A stretch of DNA of 64,000 bases from positions 1,377,326 to 1,441,325 of the forward strand of contig NZ_CP084098.1 in the NCBI RefSeq assembly GCF_036345015.1, given 5' to 3'. The DNA is from Cyanobacterium sp. Dongsha4 (GTDB lineage Bacteria; Cyanobacteriota; Cyanobacteriia; Cyanobacteriales; Cyanobacteriaceae). How positions within the stretch are numbered: position 1 is the first letter of the stretch; every line of letters begins with the position of its first letter. A program made the translations under genes and the position numbers. This document shows, in pieces, positions 26,001-33,648 of this stretch. The notes beneath the pieces are model-generated. The model was not told the origin of the DNA. It saw only the letters and a list, made by a program, of their open reading frames with translations, and searched no databases.

Positions 26001-28227
26001 CGCTTCCACCATCGAGTAAATGTTCAGGTGCAGTGGAAGTACCTGCTTGAGGAATTAATGCAGTGGTTTCACCAATTCTTGTACCAAAGTCTAATTTGAC
26101 AAGTTGAGTTTCGCCACTGTTATCATCAACGCCATCATTATCGTTAATTACCCAAATGGCATCGTCAGTAACGGCTAAACCTTCGAGTTTTTCGGGCATT
26201 AAACCACCAGTTGCAGTAAAGGCAGGAATTAAATCCCTAACAAACTGTTTCTCAAGGGTATCACCATTTTCTGCTTCGGAGAGATTAATGGAATATAAGC
26301 GTTTAACCGCCGCATCAGGACCACCTTGATTATCTCTTTCTATGATAAGAAAGTTACCATTACCGAGGGGGGAAATATCGGAAAGACCAACCCAACCGCC
26401 ATTTTGAGACTCAACCGCATCGAGGGGATAGAAATAATCACCTACCCATTCAGAGGTATTGGTATCATAAACCAAAACACGAGGATTAGGATCACCTGTC
26501 CAAGCCCGTTGAAGAATGGTTACGAGTTTACCATCATCATAAGCAACACCTTCTAAACCGAAGCGGATTTGTTTAGCGTTGATGTCATCAGGAAGGGTGA
26601 CAACCTCTTCTATATTTCCTGTGTTGGCTTCGACTTTGAACAAATAGTTAAGAATTTGTCCAGCTTCTCCTGCTGCACCTGCACCTTCAGAGGCAATCCA
26701 GAGATAACCGTCTCCTGTGGCGGCAATGCCTTCGGGATCGATGTTAACAGTGTTGTCAGGGTTAACTAGATCAGGTCGTAAAGCGGCAAAAATACCATTA
26801 GTGTCTTTGATGGTTGTTGCGGTGGTTAATGTCGCTGGTGTGGTAGAAGTATCAATTTCAAAGAAACGATTTGATTTATAGAAGCTATCTTCGACGGCAT
26901 AAAGGGTATTATCAGATCCTGCCGCTAAACCAGACATCGCACCCCAAGGAATGGGAATACCATTTTCTTCCATGGTTGATTGAATATCAGGGTAAGAGGC
27001 AGGGGCATTTGAATATTCATAAATATTGATCACCGAGCGAATTACATCACCACGGGAATCAGCTTCAGAAGCCGCAACAAAAAGATTTCTCTCAGGGATA
27101 GCTTTTCCCCCTTCGGGAGCTACTCCTGCTGGTAGAACTTGAACAAATTGGGGATTTGTGGGATCATTAACGTTGTACACGAAAACGACACTAGAGCGTT
27201 CGGAGTTGATGAATAAATAATCTGTACCATTGTAGGTAGCATATTCAATATTTTCAGACTCGTTACCCTTATTCTCAGAACGTGCTTCTGGGTAATGACC
27301 AATACTAGCAACAATGTGTTCTAACTCATTCCCAGAGGTATAAACAATATTGCCTTCTAAGTCATAAATGGTGAAGCCACGACTACCGCCATTCCAATCT
27401 CCTTCATCGGCAGTGGCAATGTATTGTGTACCAATGAAGGTAATGCCATCGGGTTCACGGGGAACATTGTTGAGAGAAGAAGTTTGATTGATAATGTCAT
27501 CTTCTACGGTGTCAATATTGGTCAAATTAACAGAACCAGTAGAGAAACTTCTAATAACAGTGGCCGTTGCTAGATCAATCAATACAATGGCGTTGTTTTC
27601 CTGAAGGGTAATAGCCGCAATATTATCACTACTAATGTCCACAAATTCAGGTTCGGGGTCTTCTGGAACGGTCAAACCTTCAAGACCAGTTACGGGAACT
27701 ACGCTTGGTGTCCAGTCAATAAGATTATTACTGGAAGTATCGACAATAACCACAAAACCTGCTGGTAATTGAGGTAATCCACCATCCCCTAAATCTTCAT
27801 CTCTTTCGTTTTCGATCGCAATTACTGCATAGTTACCATCTGGACTAAGCGCGATCGAATCTGGTTGTCCTCCCAAACCCCATCTATTGACAATCACCTG
27901 AGAGGAGATGTCCACTGCTAAAAGCTCTCCTGAAGGATTTACAAAGCTCTCGCTCGTGTTGACAGCAACGAGGGCGTAATTTCCCTTTACAATAACGCTA
28001 GTGGGTTCTCCATCAACATTAACTTCTCCGAGGGGCTGTGGATTGGACGGATCGGTAATGTCCACAAATCCCACTGTTCCTTGAGGAGAATTAGAATAGA
28101 TAAGAGTATTGCCATCAGTACTGTTAGCAACAATTTCGGCGGCAGTTTCCAGATCGGTATTACTGTTGGGATCAATCTGACTAGCGACCACAAAAGACGC
28201 AATACGGTTAAAATTTCCAGCTTCCAT
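20029..28227 (-). CDS. Giant fusion: beta-propellers, phytase-like esterase, PhoX-like and 5'-nucleotidase domains
   Basis: A 2732-residue protein predicted to release phosphate from extracellular organic compounds. Rough order: LVIVD/choice-of-anchor-I-type beta-propeller (1-415); phytase-family esterase-like domain (420-715; WGAMSGLAAGSDNTLYAVED, LEGLAVTDDAIWVIND); a region resembling DUF839/PhoX (716-1395; the weakest call); second choice-of-anchor-I propeller (1400-1925); 5'-nucleotidase/metallophosphatase (1930-2565; LHASDQE, AVGNHEFDAG, MGGGSHR, NGGGIRDQIG); and the C-terminal triple repeat (2590-2732) shared with the 1958-residue nuclease. There is no signal peptide, so non-classical (type I) secretion is inferred. 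A clear Pho box lies 79-108 bp upstream and a strong terminator downstream. Whether every enzymatic domain is active cannot be judged. Confidence 0.87.
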   Translation of the reverse strand: MEAGNFNRIASFVVASQIDPNSNTDLETAAEIVANSTDGNTLIYSNSPQGTVGFVDITDPSNPQPLGEVNVDGEPTSVIVKGNYALVAVNTSESFVNPSGELLAVDISSQVIVNRWGLGGQPDSIALSPDGNYAVIAIENERDEDLGDGGLPQLPAGFVVIVDTSSNNLIDWTPSVVPVTGLEGLTVPEDPEPEFVDISSDNIAAITLQENNAIVLIDLATATVIRSFSTGSVNLTNIDTVEDDIINQTSSLNNVPREPDGITFIGTQYIATADEGDWNGGSRGFTIYDLEGNIVYTSGNELEHIVASIGHYPEARSENKGNESENIEYATYNGTDYLFINSERSSVVFVYNVNDPTNPQFVQVLPAGVAPEGGKAIPERNLFVAASEADSRGDVIRSVINIYEYSNAPASYPDIQSTMEENGIPIPWGAMSGLAAGSDNTLYAVEDSFYKSNRFFEIDTSTTPATLTTATTIKDTNGIFAALRPDLVNPDNTVNIDPEGIAATGDGYLWIASEGAGAAGEAGQILNYLFKVEANTGNIEEVVTLPDDINAKQIRFGLEGVAYDDGKLVTILQRAWTGDPNPRVLVYDTNTSEWVGDYFYPLDAVESQNGGWVGLSDISPLGNGNFLIIERDNQGGPDAAVKRLYSINLSEAENGDTLEKQFVRDLIPAFTATGGLMPEKLEGLAVTDDAIWVINDNDGVDDNSGETQLVKLDFGTRIGETTALIPQAGTSTAPEHLLDGGSGDTDFPYGTFKALATIGEIDPNTGRVLTGYPDGQAAWLLDEDTVRVVYQSESYGTLSNETYPWVMSNGATFTGSHIHTIDYNREGFANFLNNDSAASEMFEGSGNLFNVVYNVFGEIVDGKNTDQSDLSAKWGNQTGADGTVYEFIEPLQLTQADWFFHSFCGAYYEPAYKYGEGIGFEDDVWFMAEEWNIGAMFDGGEEFFINSTMGLASMVVDIANETAYTVPALGQSGYEKILPINSGHEDYVVLVMSGYNLEVEPAPLRIYIGKKDMDASGNVIDYGTASERDAFLARNGLLFGQLYGMAATPETYAALGITEVDADTEMLNAYATNGDAPDNFSVRYYATSYQWDGFDTPENAGETDVYKWLQDGDNGEPNEQPDGYTFFNGDSKVEHPAVDPDINNSRYVINLTDASTILGIDFSNIVNDLENDLDGNGLPDYLSADVTRVVAGVDGALTLETNGKGLGHQSDDLNPDGTLTHAIHIEAGEARLNQPDGLQWVKTSDGDYLILDEDSGNDAGERKMILPIDSEDLQLSEPNTGYFLASAGGSDNPRGLAGVAAIPGTFTRATSSEFSGTWNVTPLVARKEDGSFYTQEEIAGTGAQEIINNVPLREQTFIGVVQHSGESGGIVAERQGDQGGQIFMFDVDIPSPIVEVPGSGILSLNLVGTYATGQFDESAAEIPAFDPSTNRLFVVNAQAVTVDVLDLSDPSNPVKIGAIDASALGGVANSVAVKNGIVAIALEANVKTDNGSVAFFNSDSDFSNPVNPINTVTVGALPDMVTFSPDGMKVLTANEGEPNDDYSVDPEGSISVIDISTGVENATVTNATFNAFTAQKDALIAQGVRIFGLNASVSQDLEPEYIAISADSQTAYVTLQENNALAVVDIATGTVSGIVPLGFKNHSLAGNGLDASNRDGFINIENWPIFGMYQPDAIASYEVNGQTYLVTANEGDARIRPDGDLEDDQGNVILEEGEVFNEENRIGDLTLDPIAFPNAGRLQQDEQLGRLNVTNTLGDIDGDGEYEELYAYGARSFSIWDSNGNLVFDSGDDFEQIVAQNIPEYFNSTNDDNDSFDNRSDDKGPEPEGVTIGEVNGVPYAFIGLERVGGVMVYDISDPTNAQFVQYMNNRDFTVDAQLEDGSSNPDAGDLGPEGLVFISAEDSPNGIPLLVVSNEISGSTSIYEINAITPEPFTLQLLHASDQEAGIPALQDAIGFSAVLNALDAQYENTLKLSSGDLFIAGPFFNASQDIYGRQGIADILIQNELGWDAAAVGNHEFDAGTSAFYNAIAPNANIQGTGIDPNTGFTGANFPYLATNLDYSTDSSNLKDLVVPAGEAPKPASLTQSVVVDVNGEQIGVIGAVVPYLPQIANIGGITMLTNPNSRDIETNAELIAQSVQPFVDDLVEQGINKIVVMTHLQQFEIEQALASKLRHVDILMGGGSHRVMANNDDTLRQDETQTPPELLQPYPQVFQDADGNDIYLVNTAANYRYVGQLIVDFDAEGNIISVGDESGAFATDIAGVDRLYTADITTFEQVKAVADPEVVEIVDGVGNFINGKDGNIFGNTEVWLNGLRSSVRTEETNLGNLTADANLWYAEQYGLEIDISVKNGGGIRDQIGVSFIDGGTNELIQLPPQANPAVGKEEGDVSQLDIENSLRFDNKLSVADISAQGIKDLAEHLVAQWAEGATPGQFGQIGGFSFSFDPDNTPIEFTRDENGDATGVETPGARIQNLVLNREDGTQEAIVVDGELVVDPSTTYKMVILDFLAGGGDGYPAFYFENVVRLDSLNPDSLPNNSDLPIAGEQDALAEYLAEFFPDGSQPFNQVDTPIEEDTRIQNLNFREDTIIADPTDPLLDTTIYRFRTGEGTYIYVENEERQRILQGGFNFTEEGEAFKVALEDGENLEPIYRFRNNDLGGAYLYVGEEERQSIRQNFTNFIEEGLAFYTYGADAQQADDIFRFQTQPGGYIFVDNAERQSILQGGFNFTEEGTAFEALV

Positions 28228-28305
28228 AAATATCCTTAATCTTGGTACTGAGAATGATCAAATCCTTCAAAATAAAGACAGATCACCCTATAGAGTAACC
28301 AGAAG

Positions 28306-28335
28306 ATATTAAGTAAAAGTTAATGGATAGTTAAG
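28306..28335 (-). promoter_or_regulatory. Pho box (SphR/PhoB site)
   Basis: Read on the minus strand, CTTAACTA (28335-28328), ATTAACTT (28324-28317) and CTTAATAT (28313-28306) are direct repeats with exact 11-bp spacing, matching the cyanobacterial Pho box (PyTTAAPyPy(T/A) units with 3-bp spacers). A weaker fourth unit (CTGGTTAC) follows. A possible -10 element, TATAGG, is at 28292-28287. The site is 79 bp before the start codon of the phosphatase fusion and predicts induction by phosphate starvation. Confidence 0.82.
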
Positions 28336-28397
28336 ACATGGATAAATTCATGGGGAAAAATAATTAAAAAACAAACAATGGCAGTAAAAATCAAAAT

Positions 28398-29042
28398 TTA
28401 CGGGGCTAATCTCCTAATTTCCCAATCATTCTCATTATTGTCTAGTTTAGTATAATAGAAGCGATCGTGAAGTCTGTTTTCTCGCCCTTGCCAAAATTCA
28501 AAACTATTCGGCACTACCCGATAACCTCCCCAAGAAGCAGGAAGGGGAATTTCTTGATTATGAAATTTCTGTTTAATTTGCTCAAACTGTAACTCTAATA
28601 TTTTTCGAGAAGAAATGATACTACTTTGCTGAGAACACCATGCACCAATTTGACTACCACGAGGACGAGTTGTAAAGTATTTTAGAGATTCTATCGTGGA
28701 AATTTTTTCAGCACTACCGCAAATTTGCACTTGACGCTGTAAACCTATCCAAAAAAACAATAGGGAAACTTGATTATTACTATTGATTTGAAGGGCTTTC
28801 CTACTTCCATAGTTGGTAAAAAAAACAAATCCCCTTCTATCAAAATATTTTAACAGAACTATTCTTTGGGTCGGTTGTCCTTCTGAAGAAACAGTTGCTA
28901 AATTCATCGCATTAGGTTCTGGCAAATCAGCATCACAGGCTTGTTGAAACCATAATTCAAACTGTTTAAAAGGATCTTCTTGTAGTTGTTTTCTTTGTAA
29001 ACCATTGAGGGTATATTCGTTTCTTAAGTTTGCAAGATCCAT
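28398..29042 (-). CDS. pdxH: Pyridoxamine 5'-phosphate oxidase
   Basis: FMN enzyme of 214 residues that oxidises PNP or PMP to pyridoxal 5'-phosphate. The FMN-binding and substrate segments are present: EPNAMNLATVSSEGQPTQRIVLLK, FVFFTNYGSRKALQI, RQVQICGSAEKI, and the C-terminal WGGYRVVPNSFEFWQGRENRLHDRF with the RLHDR phosphate site. The length is that of the family and the protein ends in RRLAP as expected. It is monocistronic; its 3' end faces the leader of the Pho-regulated giant gene. Confidence 0.96.
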   Translation of the reverse strand: MDLANLRNEYTLNGLQRKQLQEDPFKQFELWFQQACDADLPEPNAMNLATVSSEGQPTQRIVLLKYFDRRGFVFFTNYGSRKALQINSNNQVSLLFFWIGLQRQVQICGSAEKISTIESLKYFTTRPRGSQIGAWCSQQSSIISSRKILELQFEQIKQKFHNQEIPLPASWGGYRVVPNSFEFWQGRENRLHDRFYYTKLDNNENDWEIRRLAP

Positions 29043-29497
29043 GATATTTTATAACAAAACTTTCTCTTAATTTCATTATCCCACTAATGCAGAATAAGGG
29101 GCAAAGGACGAATGAAAATTGCTTGAAGAAATAATCTGTGGGAAAAAATAGAAGAAAAAAAATAAGTAAATACTTGAAAAAAGTTTAAAGAAAATAGTGA
29201 AGATGATTGAACGATTAATCTTATTTAGGTTAATAAAATCGTGTTTAAAAATGATAAATTCATCAGGATTATGAAAAGATTAAATAATTTATTATCGATC
29301 GCACATAGTTCTAAATGATATTTTCCTACAGGATAATTGTTTCTATTTTTTGATAGCTGATTCGGAATTTGACAGAGGGTTATTTCAATCTTTTACAGGC
29401 AAGATACCCGTTTTACCCTTAGATGATTGAGAGATGAGCCTAGTTCGCAATACAATAACAGAATGTGAAAATATTATATTAATTAATTTCCCTCGCT
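29043..29497. other. Divergent promoter region of pdxH and ileS
   Basis: 455 AT-rich bases without a supported gene. Neither a T-box nor another aminoacyl-tRNA synthetase leader was recognised. Promoters for both flanking genes must lie here; no site can be named with confidence. Confidence 0.5.
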
Positions 29498-32482
29498 ATG
29501 ACTGAACAGAAAAATTATAAAGATACAGTAAATTTACCAAAAACAGGCTTTGACATGAGAGCCAATGCTGTCAAAAAAGAGCCAGAATTGCAGGAATTTT
29601 GGGCAAAAGAGCAGGTTTATGAGAAATTAGGGCAAAACAATCCTAAAGACCTTTTTATCCTTCATGATGGACCTCCTTACGCTAATGGTAGCTTACACAT
29701 GGGTCATGCTTTAAATAAAGTTCTCAAAGATATTATCAATAAATATAAGTTATTACAAGGTCATAAAGTTCGCTATGTACCGGGGTGGGATTGTCACGGA
29801 CTGCCGATCGAGCTTAAAGTATTACAGAGTTTAAAACAGAAAGAAAGAGAAGCCTTAACCCCCATTACCCTCCGTCACAAAGCCCGTGATTTCGCTCTCA
29901 AAGCCCAACAAGAACAAGCAGAAGGGTTTAAACGTTATGGCATCTGGGGTGATTGGGAAAACCCCTATTTAACCTTATTACCCGAATACGAAGCCGCCCA
30001 AATCGAAGTATTTGGCAAAATGGCATTAAATGGCTATATTTATAGAGGCTTAAAACCAGTCCATTGGAGTCCTAGTTCGCAAACCGCTTTAGCGGAAGCT
30101 GAGTTAGAATATCCTGAAGGACATACTTCTCGCAGTATCTACGCTAGTTTTCCTATCATCAAATTAACCGAAAAAGCGTCAAATTTAGCAGAATTTATGC
30201 CCAATCTCGCTGTAGCTATCTGGACGACAACGCCTTGGACAATCCCCGGTAATCTCGCCGTTGCTGTCAATGGGCATTTAGATTATGCAGTAGTGGAAAT
30301 GATCCCCCCTAACCCCCCTTCGCAAGGGGGGAATGATGCAGAGAATGAACCCTCCCAACCTACCTTAAAAGGAGAAAATGATCCCCCCCAACCCCCCTTA
30401 ATAAGGGGGGAGAAATATTTGATTGTTGCTAAAGATTTAGTAGAAAGTTTAGGCAATACCCTCGGTTGTGAGTTAACCATCAAAACCATTATCAAAGGGG
30501 AAGAGTTAGAATTATCCACATATAAGCATCCCCTCTTTGACAGAGAAAGTCCAGTAGTCATTGGCGGGGATTATATTACCACCGAATCTGGTACTGGATT
30601 AGTACACACTGCCCCCGGTCATGGTTTGGAAGACTATATGACAGGACAAAAATATCACTTACCTATTCTTTCTCCAGTGGATGATAAAGGTAACTTTACG
30701 GAGGAAGCTGGAGAATTTCAGGGTTTAAATGTATTAAAAGACGCAAATCAGGCGATAATTGACGCTTTAACCGCAAAAGGTAGTTTATTAAAAGAAGAAG
30801 CCTACGCCCATAAATATCCCTACGATTGGCGCACAAAAAAACCAACTATTTTCCGTGCTACAGAGCAATGGTTCGCCTCTGTTGATGGTTTCCGTGATTT
30901 GGCATTGAAGGCAATTAAAGAGGTTAAGTGGATTCCCTCTCAAGGAGAAAATCGTATTACTCCAATGGTAGGCGATCGCAGTGACTGGTGTATTTCTCGT
31001 CAACGCAGTTGGGGTTTACCGATTCCCGTGTTTTACGATGAGGAAACAAATGAACCATTATTGAATGAGGAGACGATTAACCACGTTAGAGATATTATCA
31101 GGGAAAAAGGCTCGGATGCTTGGTGGGAGTTGTCGGTAGAGGAATTGTTACCTGAAAGTTATCGCAACAACGGCAAAATCTACCGTAAAGGGATGGATAC
31201 GATGGATGTATGGTTCGATTCTGGTTCATCTTGGGCGGCGGTTGCCAATCAACGAGAGGAGTTGAAATACCCTGTGGACTTATATTTGGAAGGTTCTGAT
31301 CAACATCGGGGATGGTTTCAGTCGAGCTTATTAACCAGTGTAGCAGTTAACGGCATTGCTCCTTATAAAACTGTGTTAACTCATGGTTTCGTCTTGGATG
31401 AAAAGGGCATGAAGATGAGTAAATCTTTGGGTAACGTTGTTGATCCGAATCTTATCATCAATGGTGGCAAAAATCAGAAACAACAACCGCCCTATGGTGC
31501 TGATGTACTGCGTTTATGGGTGTCTTCTACGGATTACTCTGGGGATGTGCGCATCGGTGATAATATCATCAAACAACTTGCAGACGTTTACCGCAAAATT
31601 CGCAATACTGCCCGTTTTTTAATTGGTAATTTGCATGATTTTGATCCGAAAAAAGATGCAGTTAGTTATGAAAATTTGCCCGAATTAGATAAGTATATTC
31701 TCCACGAAACCCATTTAGTTTTTAGTGAAATTACTGAGGCTTTTGAGAGTTATCAATTCTTTAAATTTTTCCAAAAAGTACAAAATTTCTGTGTAGTTGA
31801 TCTCTCTAATTTTTACCTTGATATTGCTAAGGATAGACTCTATATTTCTGATCCTAATTCTCCTCGTCGTCGCAGTTGTCAAACTGTCATGGCAATCATT
31901 CTCGAAAATCTAGCAAGGGCGATCGCGCCTGTTTTATGTCACATGGCGGAGGATATTTGGCAAAATCTGCCCTATGAGAAGCCCTATAATTCTGTGTTTG
32001 AAGGCGGTTGGGTTAAATTAGAGTCTGAGTGGGTACAAAGCCCCGAATTTGCTCAAAAATGGGCGGAATTACGCAAGATTCGTACGGGGGTGAATAAGGT
32101 ATTAGATGATGCTCGTAATCAAAAGGCGATCGGTGCATCCTTAGAAGCTAAAGTGTTGATGTATGACACCACTGGCAAGTTGATAGAAACCTTAACCAGT
32201 CTAAATCCTAGCGATGGGGTGAATGATGGTAACAGGGTTGATGAGTTGCGTTATCTTCTCCTTGTGTCGCAAGTGGAGTTAGTAACGGATGAATCGGCTT
32301 TAAGTGTCAGTCAATATCTCGGCGATATTCAGCTTGAGGAGACGACTTTAAAGATTGCCGTAGTTAATGCCGATGGTCATAAGTGCGATCGATGCTGGAA
32401 TTATTCTACCACAGTGGGTACTTTTAGTGATGAACCTTTGATCTGCGACAGGTGTAAGGAAGCCTTAACAGGTAATTTCTAA
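29498..32482 (+). CDS. ileS: Isoleucine-tRNA ligase with a repeat-derived insertion
   Basis: Charges tRNA-Ile. The 994-residue protein has the HIGH-type motif (NGSLHMGHALN, about residues 62-72), the KMSKS motif near 640, the CP1 editing domain and a C-terminal zinc finger (CDRCWNYS...CDRCKEAL). It is longer than usual by about 38 residues because three palindromic repeat units at 30301-30414 were accommodated in frame inside the editing domain (about residues 268-305, Pro/Gly-rich). The ATG at 29498 gives MTEQKNYKDTVNLPKTGFDM. Partial copies of its 3' end lie downstream at 33391 and 36527. A hairpin terminator follows at 32496. Confidence 0.97.
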   Translation: MTEQKNYKDTVNLPKTGFDMRANAVKKEPELQEFWAKEQVYEKLGQNNPKDLFILHDGPPYANGSLHMGHALNKVLKDIINKYKLLQGHKVRYVPGWDCHGLPIELKVLQSLKQKEREALTPITLRHKARDFALKAQQEQAEGFKRYGIWGDWENPYLTLLPEYEAAQIEVFGKMALNGYIYRGLKPVHWSPSSQTALAEAELEYPEGHTSRSIYASFPIIKLTEKASNLAEFMPNLAVAIWTTTPWTIPGNLAVAVNGHLDYAVVEMIPPNPPSQGGNDAENEPSQPTLKGENDPPQPPLIRGEKYLIVAKDLVESLGNTLGCELTIKTIIKGEELELSTYKHPLFDRESPVVIGGDYITTESGTGLVHTAPGHGLEDYMTGQKYHLPILSPVDDKGNFTEEAGEFQGLNVLKDANQAIIDALTAKGSLLKEEAYAHKYPYDWRTKKPTIFRATEQWFASVDGFRDLALKAIKEVKWIPSQGENRITPMVGDRSDWCISRQRSWGLPIPVFYDEETNEPLLNEETINHVRDIIREKGSDAWWELSVEELLPESYRNNGKIYRKGMDTMDVWFDSGSSWAAVANQREELKYPVDLYLEGSDQHRGWFQSSLLTSVAVNGIAPYKTVLTHGFVLDEKGMKMSKSLGNVVDPNLIINGGKNQKQQPPYGADVLRLWVSSTDYSGDVRIGDNIIKQLADVYRKIRNTARFLIGNLHDFDPKKDAVSYENLPELDKYILHETHLVFSEITEAFESYQFFKFFQKVQNFCVVDLSNFYLDIAKDRLYISDPNSPRRRSCQTVMAIILENLARAIAPVLCHMAEDIWQNLPYEKPYNSVFEGGWVKLESEWVQSPEFAQKWAELRKIRTGVNKVLDDARNQKAIGASLEAKVLMYDTTGKLIETLTSLNPSDGVNDGNRVDELRYLLLVSQVELVTDESALSVSQYLGDIQLEETTLKIAVVNADGHKCDRCWNYSTTVGTFSDEPLICDRCKEALTGNF
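30301..30414. repeat. Three tandem palindromic repeat units inside ileS
   Basis: Unit 1 (about 30301-30336) and unit 3 (about 30381-30414) each have C5-7 runs opposed to G6 runs around a short loop. The middle unit is a degenerate version (CCCTCCCAACCTACCTT...). Translated units are PPNPPSQGG, PSQPTLKGE and PPQPPLIRG, so all three stay in frame. Confidence 0.85.
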
Positions 32483-32495
32483 TTTATTAATTTCT

Positions 32496-32513
32496 TGGGG
32501 ATTTACATCCCCA
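32496..32513 (+). terminator. ileS terminator hairpin
   Basis: TGGGGAT (32496-32502) pairs with ATCCCCA (32507-32513) across a four-base loop, 14 bases after the ileS stop and followed by an AT-rich stretch. It probably ends ileS transcription. Confidence 0.7.
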
Positions 32514-32575
32514 TTATTATATATTTATTTATCTGACAAACCTAATAAAGAAGTAAAATGCTAGAAAATATAACT

Positions 32576-32622
32576 GATTATATTAGTTCTACTTTTTGGT
32601 AATCCTATTATAAATTATCCCT
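32576..32622. repeat. Island repeat, copy 1 (CTTTTTGGTAATCCTATTAT)
   Basis: About 45 bp here are nearly the same as 36261-36308, including TTTTGGTAATCCTATTATAA and the following ATTAYCCCYTA. The copies lie near opposite ends of the accessory region. Confidence 0.8.
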
Positions 32623-32695
32623 TACAATTTTTAAAATACTTATAGTCTATTGACGAGCAATATAGGATAAAATTTTTTGACAAATTCCTCTATAA

Positions 32696-33277
32696 TTATT
32701 GAAAGTTCTGAACAGCATATATTTTTCGAGACAACGGATCAACTGCAATGCCATATCCAAATTTAGTATAGTTAGGATTTAAAAGATTTTGTCTATGACC
32801 ATCACTATACATTAAACTCCGTTGAAACACCTCAACTATGGCATAGCTTAGTCTGGATGCACCTCCTTCTCTAAAAACGATATTTTCACCAATTCCATTT
32901 AATCCTCCTAGTTTAACATAACGATCTGTCGGGGATAATCCTTCAGGTGTTCCATGACTAAAATAATTTCTTTTTGCCATATCTTCTGCATGAAGTTGAG
33001 CAGTTTTTGTTATTAATGAATCTTTTTCTAAAGGTGATAATCCATTAAGTTGTCTATCTCTATTGACTAACATAAGGGCAAAATCTGACAATTCTGTTAA
33101 ACTTCTGCCAGGTAAACTATTGCCAATATTTGCTTTAGCAAAACCTATTGTCCAATTTTCACCTCCTAAGCCGTTAAAAAAATAAACTTCATCTCTACCA
33201 TAAGTAAGTAAAACAACAAAAATTGTAATTAAATATTGCCACTTGAATTTCTTAAATTTAGAAGAAGAATATCTCAT
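32696..33277 (-). CDS. CAP/SCP-domain secreted protein
   Basis: A 193-residue protein of the CAP (CRISP/antigen 5/PR-1, SCP) superfamily. An N-terminal hydrophobic helix (YLITIFVVLLTYG) indicates export or anchoring. The CAP core runs from about residue 62 to the end: LVNRDRQLNGL, TKTAQLHAEDMAKRNYFSH, GLNGIGENIVF and YSDGHRQNLLNPNYTKFGYGIAV, including the cavity His and Glu residues. Bacterial CAP proteins are poorly understood. The gene runs against ileS and lies between the genuine ileS end and the 190-bp ileS copy, so it appears to be island cargo. Confidence 0.88.
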   Translation of the reverse strand: MRYSSSKFKKFKWQYLITIFVVLLTYGRDEVYFFNGLGGENWTIGFAKANIGNSLPGRSLTELSDFALMLVNRDRQLNGLSPLEKDSLITKTAQLHAEDMAKRNYFSHGTPEGLSPTDRYVKLGGLNGIGENIVFREGGASRLSYAIVEVFQRSLMYSDGHRQNLLNPNYTKFGYGIAVDPLSRKIYAVQNFQ

Positions 33278-33390
33278 ATTTCTGCGATAACAATAATAAA
33301 CTATATACAGTATAAATCTATATTTGCTAGTAATAACGATTTGTATGATAGTGTCGCCACAACAAAAGTAATAAAGAGGTTAGATATATT

Positions 33391-33580
33391 ATCGGCTTTA
33401 AGTGTCAGTCAATATCTTGGCGATATTCAGCTTGAGGAGACTGATTTAAAGATTGCCGTTGTTAATGCGGATGGTCATAAGTGCGATCGATGCTGGAATT
33501 ATTCTACCACAGTGGGTACTTTTAGCGATGAACCTTTAATTTGCGATCGGTGTAAGGAAGCCTTAACGGGTAATTTCTAA
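33391..33580 (+). pseudogene. Second copy of the ileS 3' end (63 codons)
   Basis: 190 bp matching the last 190 bp of ileS (32293-32482) at about 94 percent by eye. The frame is open through the zinc finger to the same stop codon, and similarity continues about ten bases past the stop. Nearly all differences are synonymous; one codon change gives Asp for Thr. There is no start codon or upstream ileS sequence, so it cannot make a synthetase. It marks a junction between two cargo blocks. Confidence 0.92.
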
Positions 33581-33648
33581 TTTATTAGTTAAGATGGAGG
33601 AATAAACTAACTTAATATTTCTCCATTTATTATGACAAAAATAAGTAA

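Noticed and set aside
29043-29497. Possible T-box leader before ileS
   Set aside because: No T-box sequence (AGGGTGGNACCGCG type) or specifier stem was seen, and such leaders are not expected in cyanobacteria.
33236-33580. A 114-codon open frame ending in an IleRS-like zinc finger
   Set aside because: The first 50 codons lie antisense to the start of the CAP gene and its promoter and resemble no protein; only the last 63 codons are an ileS fragment. It is listed as a pseudogene fragment, not as a gene.
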